DNA of 64,000 nucleotides from Terrimonas pollutisoli (lineage in GTDB: Bacteria; Bacteroidota; Bacteroidia; Chitinophagales; Chitinophagaceae). Below are positions 27,901 to 36,055 of the stretch, piece by piece. The stretch's first letter is position 1. Each line of letters opens with the position of its first letter. The stretch spans positions 1 to 64,000 of the forward strand of contig NZ_JARKNA010000010.1 in NCBI RefSeq assembly GCF_029360765.1, given 5' to 3'. Under the pieces are notes generated by a model that saw only the letters and a program-made list of their open reading frames with translations, had not been told where the DNA came from and did no database searches. Made by a program: the position numbers and the translations under genes.

Positions 27901-28432
27901 CGCTTTCATACAATAATCCCTTTTTATACAGTTCACTTAGCAGCCACCACAGTGTCTCAATATACTCGTTCTTGAAGGTGATATAAGGATCATTCAGATC
28001 AACCCAGTAGCCCATCTTGCGGGTGATATCATCCCATTTATCTTTATAGCGCAATACCGCTTCGCGGCATTTCTGGTTATATTCTTCAACCGATATTTTT
28101 TTACCGATATCTTCCTTGGTAATGCCTAGTTCTTTTTCTACTCCCAATTCAATCGGCAGACCATGGGTATCCCAACCGCCTTTGCGTTTTACGTGGAAAC
28201 CTTTCATGGTTTTATGGCGGCAAACCAGGTCCTTTAATGTGCGGGAAATGACGTGGTGAATACCGGGCATGCCATTGGCGCTGGGTGGTCCTTCATAAAA
28301 AACGAAAGGGGTAGCCCCCTCTCTCAGGGACACACTTTTTTCAAAAGCCTGGTGTTCAGTCCACTTAGCCAGTATTTCCTGCTCGAAAGCAGGCAGATTC
28401 AATCCTGAAAATTCTTTGTATTTAGCTGCCAT
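24980..28432 (-). CDS. ileS: Isoleucyl-tRNA synthetase, IleRS2 type
   Basis: The 1150-aa class I synthetase charges tRNA-Ile and edits misactivated valine. The HIGH-equivalent motif is GIHHVI (His59-His60), a form typical of the eukaryote-like IleRS2 clade, and KMSKR begins near residue 697. The editing domain sits between about 200 and 450, and the C-terminal anticodon-binding region is present. A palindromic intergenic-type repeat lies inside the gene at 26653-26685, adding SLPFRGDLEG at residues 584-593 before DLHKPYVDDIVL without breaking the frame. The transcript continues into the dksA-like gene. AAGGAG sits very close to the ATG, and an exact -7 box lies 31 nt upstream. Confidence 0.96.
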   Translation of the reverse strand: MAAKYKEFSGLNLPAFEQEILAKWTEHQAFEKSVSLREGATPFVFYEGPPSANGMPGIHHVISRTLKDLVCRHKTMKGFHVKRKGGWDTHGLPIELGVEKELGITKEDIGKKISVEEYNQKCREAVLRYKDKWDDITRKMGYWVDLNDPYITFKNEYIETLWWLLSELYKKGLLYESVSIQPYSPAAGTGLSSHELNQPGTYKDVKDTSATVMFKMVSKAVPYVDDSMVSSPAAALAKYGVNTFVDNLINLSKDAWKNSGIESSEVFLLAWTTTPWTLPSNLGLTVGRNIEYALVKTFNPYTHLPINVVLAKALLSKYFKEEGKDGDFDSYSPSTKILPWSVLLEFPGINLSGCEYEQLLPYEANSLKVIHEITPNARPFRVMLGDFVTTEDGTGIVHTAPAFGADDYKVGMSDKNNQLGILTMVDKQGKFVDGLGEFSNRYVKNYKDEKDYVDVNVDIAVKLKKENRAFKVEKYEHNYPHCWRTDKPILYYPLDAWFIKTTAIRERMVELNKTINWKPKSTGEGRFGNWLENMVDWNLSRSRFWGTPLPVWRTEDGDEEICIGSIEELVAEAKKAVDAGVVKSLPFRGDLEGLDLHKPYVDDIVLVSKSGKPMKRVPDLIDVWFDSGAMPYAQWHFPFENKETFEQNFPADFICEGVDQTRGWFYTLHAIAALVFDSVAYKTVVSNGLVLDKNGNKMSKRLGNVVDPFKTIETYGADATRWYLITNASPWDNLKFDSEGIKEVQRKFFGTLYNTYQFFALYSNVDGFAFTEEYIPLEQRPEIDRWILSSLNTLVKRVNDYMDDYEPTQAGRLIEDFVDEHLSNWYVRLCRRRFWKGEYEQDKICAYQTLYECLETIVRLVAPISPFFSDTIFQNLNAVTKRFNAESVHHADFPVANEASIDTLLEERMQLAQDASSLILSLRKKVNIKVRQPLQKVLIPALNPAMKEQLTKVEDLIKAEVNVKEIEYLDPNNTFISKKIKPNFVALGKKLGPKMKAVSAALAKFTQEDIASLEKEGQYNLSIDNEPVILQITEVEISSEDIPGWTVANKGVLTVALDITITPELEAEGNAREFVNRIQKIRKDSGFELTDRITVIVAAGNGIKDSLATFNTYICAEILADRLEIVPEIQGGTTIELNDVLLNVIVSKKG
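26653..26685. repeat. Palindromic repeat inserted in frame inside ileS
   Basis: The plus strand reads CCCCTCTAAATCTCCCCTAA then AGGGGAGACTT, with TCTCCCC/GGGGAGA as the stem. The same core (CTCTAAATCTCCCC..GGGGAGACTT) occurs inside recQ, and a variant (CCTAAATCCTCCC..GGGAGGACTT) occurs in element 2, so this is a copy of a dispersed element now translated as part of IleRS. Confidence 0.8.
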
Positions 28433-28463
28433 ACTCCTTTTCCTGCCTGGTTTTTAAAGGGGG

Positions 28464-28471
28464 CAAAGTTA
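28464..28471 (-). promoter_or_regulatory. Bacteroidota -7 box for ileS
   Basis: Minus-strand TAACTTTG matches TAnnTTTG exactly and ends 31 nt before the ileS ATG. No good -33 box is visible. Confidence 0.55.
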
Positions 28472-28569
28472 CGGGAAAAAGGCAGGGAAAGATTGAGTAA
28501 AAAGCAATCCCTTTTGTAAGTATTGGGCCGATATTCAACAAATAGGTTTCAATAGTACCCGGTTTTTGA

Positions 28570-30120
28570 TCAGGGGGTATATTCCCAAAAATCTTTTTTT
28601 ACATCAACGGTTGTTTCACCGGTACCCAAGCCAATATAGCCCTTATCATTGATAGTAAAACCCTGCCCAAATACTCTAAACCCTCCGCCAATATCTGTTT
28701 TATTGATCCAGGTATTGGCTGTAGGGTCGTACATCCAGAAATTCTTTCTTTGTCCATCCACTGCGTCAAGATCATATATGCCCACTCCGAGGTAGATTTT
28801 TTTATCAATCACAAATGTAGTGCCCCCTCCTCCATACTGCACTCCCGGTGTAGGGAGCATCGCTTTTTTCTCCCAACTATCATTTGATGGATAATATTTC
28901 CAGATAAAAATATCTTTATATTCAGTCAAAGGTGCAGTGGGATTGTTTTGCCCAAGTTCCACTACAAATCCGTTATTTTCGACAGCTACCCCCGATAAGC
29001 TAATGGCGCGGCTGCCCGGAAAATTTTTAAGTTGTGCCCATGTATCGGTTGCCTGATCATATTTCCAAAAATCAAAAATTTGCTCACCACCCCAATTTGT
29101 AGGATCACCGCCTCCGATATAGCCTGTATTGCCAATTGCAAAACTAAATGGCACTATCCGCTGGCTGCCGGGAAAGTCTTTTTTTTGCGTCCAGGCATTA
29201 GTTGTTGCATTATACTCCCACACTTGTTTGGATGATGAAATATCATCGCCCGGAGCAAGGGCACCAAGCCCAAAGTATGCTTTATCACCAATGGTAAAAC
29301 AGAAACCATATTGGAATACCTGGCTTGCGGGCATCGATTGCTTTTCCGTCCATTCATTTGTTTCAGGCGAATACATCCACAACTTATCATAATAGAGATA
29401 ATATCCTTTGCCATTTAATGAAAAACTACTGTAATACCCGGGGCCTTCTTCAGGCTCAGGTCCTTTAAAATCTGCCTTTTGCACCCACATTTTGATACCG
29501 GGCTGTAGTATTACAAGGTCTTTTTCTGTTATTGCTGTTTCACCATTCACCGTAACACTGATTTTGCCGGTAGCTGCACCATCGGGAATAAGAACAACTA
29601 TCGAAGTATCAGTCACACTAACTACCGTGAGAGAAGTAGTGTTCAGCTTTACCAAATTATTTGCAATAGCTGTGTCAAAGCCGGAACCTGCAATGGTTAC
29701 ATTCATCCCGGTACTGGCAGTATCGGGGGTAAAATAATGGATGGCCAGGGAATCGGCAACAATATCACCCTGTATTACAAGGTCCTTTTCAGTAAATATT
29801 GTTTTCCCATCTACCGTGATGCTGATCTTACCTGTGGTGGCTCCTTCGGGAATGGTAACAACCAGGGAAGTGTCGGTTACATTTACAATTGACAAAGCTG
29901 TTCCATTCACCTTCACCGAGTTGTTAAGAAAAGCCGTGTCAAAACCTGAACCAACAATAGTTACATTCGTTCCTTCTTTGGCTGTATCGGGGGTGAAATA
30001 ACGGATGACTAAAGAATCAGAGACCGGTATTTCGTCAAGAATACTTTCATCAATCTCTTTCTGACAGGCTTGCAATAAAGCTATCGAAAATAATAATAGG
30101 GCAAAGATTCCTGACCGCAT
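28570..30120 (-). CDS. Exported lipoprotein with two IPT/TIG domains and kelch repeats
   Basis: The 516-aa product has a lipoprotein signal peptide ending LLQAC. Two IPT/TIG immunoglobulin-like domains follow, at about residues 38-115 and 124-203, each with VTIxGSGFDTA and LVVTIPEGATTGKISITVDG-type strands; they look like an internal duplication. From about residue 225 to the end are kelch-type units (KGYYLYYDKLWMYSPETNEWTEK, KVWEYNATTNAWTQKKDFPGSQR) predicted to form a beta-propeller. It should be membrane-anchored and may bind glycans or proteins, but no ligand can be named. An exact -7 box precedes it. It is next to, but not clearly part of, the iron-uptake island. Confidence 0.85.
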   Translation of the reverse strand: MRSGIFALLLFSIALLQACQKEIDESILDEIPVSDSLVIRYFTPDTAKEGTNVTIVGSGFDTAFLNNSVKVNGTALSIVNVTDTSLVVTIPEGATTGKISITVDGKTIFTEKDLVIQGDIVADSLAIHYFTPDTASTGMNVTIAGSGFDTAIANNLVKLNTTSLTVVSVTDTSIVVLIPDGAATGKISVTVNGETAITEKDLVILQPGIKMWVQKADFKGPEPEEGPGYYSSFSLNGKGYYLYYDKLWMYSPETNEWTEKQSMPASQVFQYGFCFTIGDKAYFGLGALAPGDDISSSKQVWEYNATTNAWTQKKDFPGSQRIVPFSFAIGNTGYIGGGDPTNWGGEQIFDFWKYDQATDTWAQLKNFPGSRAISLSGVAVENNGFVVELGQNNPTAPLTEYKDIFIWKYYPSNDSWEKKAMLPTPGVQYGGGGTTFVIDKKIYLGVGIYDLDAVDGQRKNFWMYDPTANTWINKTDIGGGFRVFGQGFTINDKGYIGLGTGETTVDVKKDFWEYTP

Positions 30121-30143
30121 CGGCTGTATGATTTAGTATCCGA

Positions 30144-30151
30144 CAAAAATA
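30144..30151 (-). promoter_or_regulatory. Bacteroidota -7 box for the kelch/IPT lipoprotein gene
   Basis: Minus-strand TATTTTTG matches the consensus exactly and ends 23 nt before the ATG. An ATTG at 30172-30175 is about 20 nt upstream, a fair -33 partner. Confidence 0.6.
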
Positions 30152-30196
30152 CCCGCCAGCCATGAAAATCACAATTCCTGAATAATTTATTCTCCA

Positions 30197-31363
30197 TCAA
30201 TTCACGACGGAGTTGGTCAGTTTTTCCAATGTTGCGTCAGTTGAATAACCTGTTTTTGTCTTCGTCTTTTTTCTTCTCCCCCACCAAATCACAAATCCTG
30301 TGACTGGCAAACTGGCCGCAATAAGGCTTGCAAAGAACGCCAATATTTTTCCCGGTAGCCCCAACACAGCACCTACATGAATATCATAGTTCATCCGTGC
30401 TATCTTATCAGCAAGTTCTGCGTCTTTAAACTTACCATCCCAACTGCCGGGTGCTTTTAAGCTTTTACCGGTGTATTGATCGTAATGAAAATAATCAGCA
30501 TTGTAATAAGTACCGGGACGATGATTGATCACTACCTCCACAGGATCAGTAGGAAGGTTAGCAAAGTAAACTCCGATGCTTTCATTTGACCTTACAACTT
30601 TTTTATGTTGCTGCCACAGATGATCTGCCATGTTTGTAATAATCGATGGCTTTGTTGTATCAGAAACGGGATGCTGATGCTCTACCATTGCTTCACCGCC
30701 GCTTGTAACCCAATAAACGGATTTAGCAAACCATTGAAAACCGAATACCAAACCGGTTATCGCAATGAAGATGGCGATCCAGGTGATATAGAAGCCAAGC
30801 ACATTATGAAGATCATAGTTTTTTCTTCGCCAACGTGCCGACCATTTAATGGTGAATCGTTGTTTTCTTGCTGCTTTGCTTCTGGGCCACCATAAAATCA
30901 ATCCTGTTATCATCATTACTAAAAAGATCAACGTTGCTGAAGCGACAATGGGCTGGCCGATATGATGCGGCAACCATAAATAAAAATGACCATCGAGTAT
31001 AATGCGGAAGAAATCCTTATTCATGTTTTTATGCTTCAGCACTTCACCGCTATAAGGATTGAGAAATACCAATTCATAATTCGATTCATCATAATATGCA
31101 GCCACTGCTGCTTTTCCTTCACCGGGATATTCAATGCCCAATGCGTTTTTTGAATTGAGATGTTTTGTTGCAATTGCTTTTAATGCCGATGGCGGCAAAT
31201 AAGGTTTGTCTTCAACATCAACTTTTCGAAACGATTCCGTTAAGTTTCTTATTTCAATTTCAAAAGCAAGAATACAACCAGTGATGCCTAAAAATAAAAC
31301 CACCAGCCCGGCACTTAGGCCGAGCCAGAGGTGAATTTTTCCAACAATCTTTTTAAATGACAT
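30197..31363 (-). CDS. PepSY-associated transmembrane protein (first copy)
   Basis: The 388-aa inner-membrane protein starts MSFKKIVGKIHLWLGLSAGLVV, the hallmark of the PepSY_TM family. It has four main helices: residues ~15-35, a pair around 145-165 and 190-215, and one near the C-terminus. PepSY-like extracytoplasmic segments lie between them (YSGEVLKHKNMNKDFFRIILDGHFYLW; the second contains HVGAVLGLPGKI). Relatives in siderophore operons, such as FoxB and FsrB types, reduce ferric siderophores or aid iron release, and conserved membrane histidines here (HLWLGL, HFYLWLPHHIGQ, HNVLGFY) could hold heme. It lies 168 nt downstream of the 31532-33907 receptor, with which it is probably transcribed. 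Confidence 0.85.
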   Translation of the reverse strand: MSFKKIVGKIHLWLGLSAGLVVLFLGITGCILAFEIEIRNLTESFRKVDVEDKPYLPPSALKAIATKHLNSKNALGIEYPGEGKAAVAAYYDESNYELVFLNPYSGEVLKHKNMNKDFFRIILDGHFYLWLPHHIGQPIVASATLIFLVMMITGLILWWPRSKAARKQRFTIKWSARWRRKNYDLHNVLGFYITWIAIFIAITGLVFGFQWFAKSVYWVTSGGEAMVEHQHPVSDTTKPSIITNMADHLWQQHKKVVRSNESIGVYFANLPTDPVEVVINHRPGTYYNADYFHYDQYTGKSLKAPGSWDGKFKDAELADKIARMNYDIHVGAVLGLPGKILAFFASLIAASLPVTGFVIWWGRRKKTKTKTGYSTDATLEKLTNSVVN

Positions 31364-31531
31364 GCTACTTTGTTGTCAGGATTTAAAAGCTCGTATGTTT
31401 CAATTAATACTAAAGATTCATTTATGAATTAAAAAAGATGCCATGAAAACCGAACGATGAATGGAGCGTCGCAACAGGCGATGCCATGAAAAACTACTGC
31501 TGGTACAAGAAATAAACAACTCAACATCCTC

Positions 31532-33907
31532 TTAAAACCTATAGTTTATACCAAGCCGCCAATTGCGTCCCGGTTCAGCCTGCCAGTAATAATAACTGCT
31601 ATATGCGGAGCCTGAATAGAGAAATTTATCGGTTACATTAAATATGTTCAATGCAATCCGCAGCTTATCCTGCTCCCAGAAAATACCGCCATCTATTTTA
31701 CTGTAATCAGGTAATGCCGCTTGCTTCGATGCGCCAGCCCATGTCCAGGTGCTGCGCTCTGCCAGGTAAGAAAATCCGGCAGAGAAACCAAGACCTTTTA
31801 ATGCTCCATCGCTGATCTTATAATTCAACCATGCATTGGCAGTATGTTTTGCATAACCGGGCACTTTGTTTCCAATAGTGGCTTGCGAGGCAGCGCTGCT
31901 GTCGGCTTTTGTAATCCGTGAATCTGTCAGCGCATAGTTTACTGTGGCGGTAAGACCCTTTATAATTTCACCACGCAGGTCAAGTTCAATTCCCTGCGAA
32001 CGGGTTTGTCCTAATTGCACAATATACCTGCCTGTCGCATCACTTGGGTCTGTAGAGTTTTCATTGTTTTTCAAAATACGATACACTGCTAATGTAGTTC
32101 CCCATTTACCGCCGAACCAATCTCTTTTAATGCCAAGTTCCATATTGTTACCGGTTAATGGTTTTACACTGCTGCCATCTCTTTTAAAACCTGTTTGTGG
32201 CAGGAATGACTGATCGTACAATGCATAAAAAGAAGTTTCCCTGTCAACAGAAAAACTTGCACCGATACGCGGAGTGACTTTTTCTGCATCGGCTTCTGTT
32301 CCGTAATCGTTATTTTTTACATAGCTATAGCGACCCGCAAGTGTAAGACGCAACTTATTATCAAAGAATCCAAGTTCATCCTGTATATATACGCCGGTAT
32401 AAGTTTGTGCTACATATCCATATTGGCCGGCTCTCTGCCGGAGACTTGTTGATCTGTCCCACTCAGGGTATCCATTGGCTGGTGAACCATACACAGGGTT
32501 ATGCAAACTAAACTTTGACCCGTCTGTATCCAACGCATGAAATTGGTTCCAGTCGGCCATATATTCTTTATCGTTTACATCAATACCTGTTAAGATGCGA
32601 TGATGAATTTTACCTGTTTGAAAATCTCCGTTTAAAAATACCTGTCCGTATTTAGCAGCGCTGGCCGCATCCCAAATACCTACACCTCTCACCATGCTGT
32701 CGGCGCTAACAAAAGCCGGCCACAGATCCGATCCTTTTTGTTTATAATCAAAATAAGCAGCCTGTGCAGTCAGTTTCCAGTTATCATTGAATTTATGCTG
32801 CATGTTCAATGTGATGCTCTGATCTGTAACATGAGTTGGATCCAATCCACGTTCTGCCGTGGTAAAGTTGTGTGGCAATACGCCATAACCCTCAGTTGAG
32901 AATACATAATAGGTGCCTACATCGGACATCTTTACTTTTTGCAAAACATATTCTACCGTAAAAGTTGTTTTATCATCCAGCTTATAGCTGATAACAGGAG
33001 CAATACTATAGCGGTTGCTATACTCATAAGCCCTGAAAGAGTTTTTGGTTTGGCCTGCTGCATTCAAGCGATACAATAGCTTTCCTTCTTTGTCGAGCTT
33101 ACCGTCAAGATCAATTGTGGCCCGGTACAAATCAAAACTGCCTGTAGTAAAACCAACTTCACCTTTTGTGATGCCGGTTGGTTTTTTTGTAACAACATTA
33201 TAAATACCGGCAGGATCACCCACAGCCATCATAAAACCGGAAGGCCCTTTTACAAATTCAATATGATCAACAAAGCTCATATCCTCTGTAAGCGGCGACC
33301 AGTAGGATGTTATTGCATTCATTCCATTGCGAAAAGCAGAAGCACGGGAACCACGCATATTGATATTGGTATAAAGATCTCCCCAGTGTTCTAACCGCAT
33401 AGCGCCGCTAACATTGCGGATAACGCCATCAAACATGCTCACGACCTGCTGATCGACCAATACTTTGTTGGAAATAACCTGTATGTTTTGTGGAGTTTCC
33501 AGCAAAGGTGTTTGAATACGGAGCGAAGGTGATAGCCTGGTTGAATTATAGCCGCGTCTGCCGGTAGTAACAATTACTTCCTGCAACTGTTTATCTGATA
33601 CCTCTAACCGCAACTCCACCGTTTCAGTTTTGTTTGCGGCTACAGTTACAGTCTTTAAGATATTCTCATAGCCTACAAGAGATAGCTCTATTTCATAACT
33701 ACCGGGTTGTATATTTCGTATTTCAAATCTGCCATCATCTCCCGACAATACATTCTTCTTTGTATTCTTTAATGACACGGTAACCATTGCAGCGGGTTTA
33801 CCATCGGTTGTCGTTATTTTCCCTTTTATACTGCCTAATGGCAACTGCGCCGAGATGTTTAATGCCAATACTATTACCGTCATCAAAAGCATGCTGATCT
33901 TCTGCAT
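31532..33907 (-). CDS. TonB-dependent siderophore receptor A
   Basis: The 791-aa outer-membrane receptor has a signal peptide ending ALNISAQ, a carboxypeptidase-regulatory-like beta-sandwich at residues ~25-105 (GSIKGKITTTDGKPAAMVTVSL), a plug domain (TPQNIQVISNKVLVDQQV to VEFVKGPSGFMMAVGDPAGIYNVVTKKP) and a 22-strand barrel ending GINYRF. The plug GDPAGIYNVVTKKP resembles ferrichrome/ferric-pseudobactin receptors, so the ligand is probably a ferric siderophore; its identity is unknown. It uses TonB-ExbBD energy. A 48-bp activator-like site lies at 34115-34162, leaving a long leader of about 165 nt that contains a dispersed palindrome. A PepSY_TM gene follows. Confidence 0.9.
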   Translation of the reverse strand: MQKISMLLMTVIVLALNISAQLPLGSIKGKITTTDGKPAAMVTVSLKNTKKNVLSGDDGRFEIRNIQPGSYEIELSLVGYENILKTVTVAANKTETVELRLEVSDKQLQEVIVTTGRRGYNSTRLSPSLRIQTPLLETPQNIQVISNKVLVDQQVVSMFDGVIRNVSGAMRLEHWGDLYTNINMRGSRASAFRNGMNAITSYWSPLTEDMSFVDHIEFVKGPSGFMMAVGDPAGIYNVVTKKPTGITKGEVGFTTGSFDLYRATIDLDGKLDKEGKLLYRLNAAGQTKNSFRAYEYSNRYSIAPVISYKLDDKTTFTVEYVLQKVKMSDVGTYYVFSTEGYGVLPHNFTTAERGLDPTHVTDQSITLNMQHKFNDNWKLTAQAAYFDYKQKGSDLWPAFVSADSMVRGVGIWDAASAAKYGQVFLNGDFQTGKIHHRILTGIDVNDKEYMADWNQFHALDTDGSKFSLHNPVYGSPANGYPEWDRSTSLRQRAGQYGYVAQTYTGVYIQDELGFFDNKLRLTLAGRYSYVKNNDYGTEADAEKVTPRIGASFSVDRETSFYALYDQSFLPQTGFKRDGSSVKPLTGNNMELGIKRDWFGGKWGTTLAVYRILKNNENSTDPSDATGRYIVQLGQTRSQGIELDLRGEIIKGLTATVNYALTDSRITKADSSAASQATIGNKVPGYAKHTANAWLNYKISDGALKGLGFSAGFSYLAERSTWTWAGASKQAALPDYSKIDGGIFWEQDKLRIALNIFNVTDKFLYSGSAYSSYYYWQAEPGRNWRLGINYRF

Positions 33908-34078
33908 AATTATTTCCGGTTTGGTTTATTGGTTTTGAAATTGGCGGGCACACTCCCGTAAAACTTTGCAACTGCTTAGCGAAAGAAACAGGAGTGGCCC
34001 TATTAGTTATAATGATTTCTGGAAGATCCGATAGCTATCGGATGTAAAAACGAAATGTTTTACTCAATCGTTATGATG
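33908..34078. other. Long leader of receptor A carrying a dispersed palindrome
   Basis: I find no open reading frame in the leader. It contains the palindrome ATCCGATAGCTATCGGAT at 34026-34043, of the TCCCGATAGCTATCGGGA class. This palindrome is absent from the short leaders of the other two receptors, so it may be an insertion. Confidence 0.5.
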
Positions 34079-34162
34079 TAAAACTATTGTTGCTGATGAT
34101 GAAGTAGCGACTGTATCGGGAAAACAGTTTTCGCAAAAAGGAAACTGACTTAATAATGACAA
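34079..34162 (-). promoter_or_regulatory. Activator-type promoter and operator of receptor A
   Basis: The 48-bp site 34115-34162 has two plus-strand half-sites 21 bp apart: GGGAAAACAGTT from 34118 and AGGAAACTGACT from 34139. TGACAA at 34157 is the outer edge. In gene orientation the half-sites read AACTGTTTTCCC (near) and GTCAGTTTCC (far). A weak -7 box TAGTTTTA at 34079-34086 stands 29 nt from the site edge. The same arrangement precedes receptors B and C. Confidence 0.7.
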
Positions 34163-34235
34163 ACAACAATGGCTGAAAATTTTTAGTGCCCCTCCATGAA
34201 TGAAGCGGCACCATCCACATTACTATTGTCTATGA

Positions 34236-34565
34236 TTAATTGTTAAACAATTTTAGCAGGCAGGAAGATTGCAATTCAGTATCCGCTTCTTCCAGCATGT
34301 GATCAAACTCCTTCAGCTCGCGGAGACTGAGTAGTAGTTTGATCCCTTCGCAGGGGGTAGGTACAACAATGCAGCGGAGCGTTTCCTTTTGATCAGAAGA
34401 TTGCTCACACATGATCTTCTTGAGCAAACTGCGAAATGAATTGAATGCACTTGTATTTATTGTCAGCATCAGGTTGCCGTACCCCATCTGTATGTGTTCA
34501 CATTCATAACAACGAACCACATACCCGATAACATCATCATGATACAACGTCTGGTAACTGCACAT
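34236..34565 (-). CDS. Small DUF6686-like protein
   Basis: The 109-aa protein begins MCSYQTLYHDDVIGYVVRCY and has a C-x-x-C pair at C19/C22 (CYECEHIQMGYGNLMLTI), like the short Bacteroidota family DUF6686. No signal peptide or membrane helix is seen, so it is likely cytoplasmic. Function is unknown. Several further cysteines (C61 area MCEQSS, LRCIVV, TPCEG, SSCLL) suggest metal or redox chemistry. Its position between two TonB receptor-PepSY pairs, and a variant of the receptor operator about 50-90 nt upstream, place it in the iron regulon. Confidence 0.6.
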   Translation of the reverse strand: MCSYQTLYHDDVIGYVVRCYECEHIQMGYGNLMLTINTSAFNSFRSLLKKIMCEQSSDQKETLRCIVVPTPCEGIKLLLSLRELKEFDHMLEEADTELQSSCLLKLFNN

Positions 34566-34578
34566 ATTGATAGTTTTC

Positions 34579-34655
34579 GTAAAAATCTATCATTGCGGTT
34601 TTCTTTCATTACGATTTGGGAAACCATTGTTTCGCTATCGGGAAACAGTTATATC
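34579..34655 (-). promoter_or_regulatory. Variant operator and -7 box of the DUF6686-like gene
   Basis: Plus-strand half-sites GGGAAACCATTG from 34618 and GGGAAACAGTT from 34640 are 22 bp apart, one more than in the three receptor sites. A -7-like TAGATTTT (34582-34589) lies just downstream in gene orientation, giving a leader of about 10 nt before the ATG at 34565. It is weaker than the receptor sites but has the same order. Confidence 0.5.
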
Positions 34656-34704
34656 AACCTCTTAATACGCCTGAATATTAAATTTAACTGACGCCTGGTT
34701 GCCA

Positions 34705-35970
34705 TTAGGCTACCTGCTCTGCTTCTTCAATATTGATAGCTGGCTGATCCGATGCTTTTCGTTTGTTCTTCTTTTTCATTTTATTCAGCCATATCATTGT
34801 GCCGGTAATGGGTAAACTTGTTGCAATAAGACACGCTAGAAAATAGATGAGCTTTGTAAATGTGCCATAGACATTGCCGACATGAATGGCTTTGATGGAA
34901 CCAGCAATTCTTTCATTGAAAGGCTTGTCTTTAAAAATCTCTTTCTTCAATACCTTGCCGCTGTATGGATCGATAGTCAGGCGGTCAGCCGCGGCAGGAG
35001 CAAAAAAACCGGTCTTTGTTTTACTGACAACTGCAGTTGCAGCAGCGCCAGCCGGAAATGTGATCATGTAGTTACCGGAATATGCAAAAACCTTATCTGC
35101 TTCTTTTATATAATCAGCAATTGATAAGTTGGTCTTCGACAAACTATCAGACGACAATATTGATTTAGGAGATTTTTCTTTGGGACCATCCTTTGGTTTA
35201 TAGGTTCCCAATGTTTTTTGCAAGCCATTTCGGTACCATTCAAATGACCATTGAGGGCCGGTAAGTCCCATCAGCAGCAAAAAGAATAATGCATAAAAAG
35301 CAAGTGTATTGTGCAGATCATGATTTACTCGTTTCCATCCTGCTCCCCACTTTATCTTCAATCCCTGTTTCCAGGCTTTTAATTTCTGCGGAAACCAAAT
35401 GATCAAACCGGTGATGCAGCCCAGCGTAAAAATGATAGTGGCCCAACCCGTGATCATACTACCGAGTTCACGATTAGGCGTTCCTTTTATGATCGGCTTC
35501 TCCACCCTATCCAACAATAACCAACGATGGAGACTGAACATGGTGCCCATGAACTCTTTGGTTCCATTTTTTTCTTTTGAGTTGCCGGCAATTTCTCCTG
35601 TATATGGATTAACAAAATAGCCAACGCCGCCGCGGCTATCATCACCTTTCTTTTTTACGTTGAACTGGTAGGTTCTCTTTAGGTCATCTGGAATCGTAAC
35701 ACTAACTACAGATCCACCCGAAGCGGCTTTTACTTTTTCAATCAATGAATCGGCAGGTATACGTTCTTTACCAGCAACAGGAGTTACTCTATACAGATGC
35801 GGTGCGGCTCTTTCAGTAAGCTCTGTATTAAAAACATACACGGTACCACTGAAGCAAACAGCTATTACAATCAGGCCACTCGAAAGTCCCAGCCACAAGT
35901 GGATATCATTAAATAACTTTCTAAGTTTTTGCCAGTTTGTTCTCCTTGCTGCGGGCTTCGCCATGATCAT
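34705..35970 (-). CDS. PepSY-associated transmembrane protein (second copy)
   Basis: The 421-aa protein has the same build as the 30197-31363 product: N-terminal LRKLFNDIHLWLGLSSGLIVIAV, a PepSY-like segment, the central pair MITGWATIIFTLGCITGLIIW and VNHDLHNTLAFYALFFLLLMG, and a C-terminal helix FTKLIYFLACLIATSLPITGTMIW. It ends in a charged tail (KKKNKRKASDQ). The second PepSY-like region ends KAIHVGNVYGTF, parallel to the first copy's HVGAVLGLPGK. It lies 85 nt downstream of receptor B and is probably expressed with it. It likely assists iron release from a siderophore at the inner membrane; that is family-based inference. Confidence 0.85.
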   Translation of the reverse strand: MIMAKPAARRTNWQKLRKLFNDIHLWLGLSSGLIVIAVCFSGTVYVFNTELTERAAPHLYRVTPVAGKERIPADSLIEKVKAASGGSVVSVTIPDDLKRTYQFNVKKKGDDSRGGVGYFVNPYTGEIAGNSKEKNGTKEFMGTMFSLHRWLLLDRVEKPIIKGTPNRELGSMITGWATIIFTLGCITGLIIWFPQKLKAWKQGLKIKWGAGWKRVNHDLHNTLAFYALFFLLLMGLTGPQWSFEWYRNGLQKTLGTYKPKDGPKEKSPKSILSSDSLSKTNLSIADYIKEADKVFAYSGNYMITFPAGAAATAVVSKTKTGFFAPAAADRLTIDPYSGKVLKKEIFKDKPFNERIAGSIKAIHVGNVYGTFTKLIYFLACLIATSLPITGTMIWLNKMKKKNKRKASDQPAINIEEAEQVA

Positions 35971-36055
35971 TGATGATTTTTCGATTCTATATTCTTTTTT
36001 ATAGCAAAAGGGATCAGTGATTAAACTGTCCCTTTTAAATGCTTATTCTTACCGG

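Noticed and set aside
31437..31492. Direct repeat GATGCCATGAAAA between receptor A and PepSY1
   Set aside because: Two 13-bp copies in a short spacer are not enough to claim a regulatory or mobile element.
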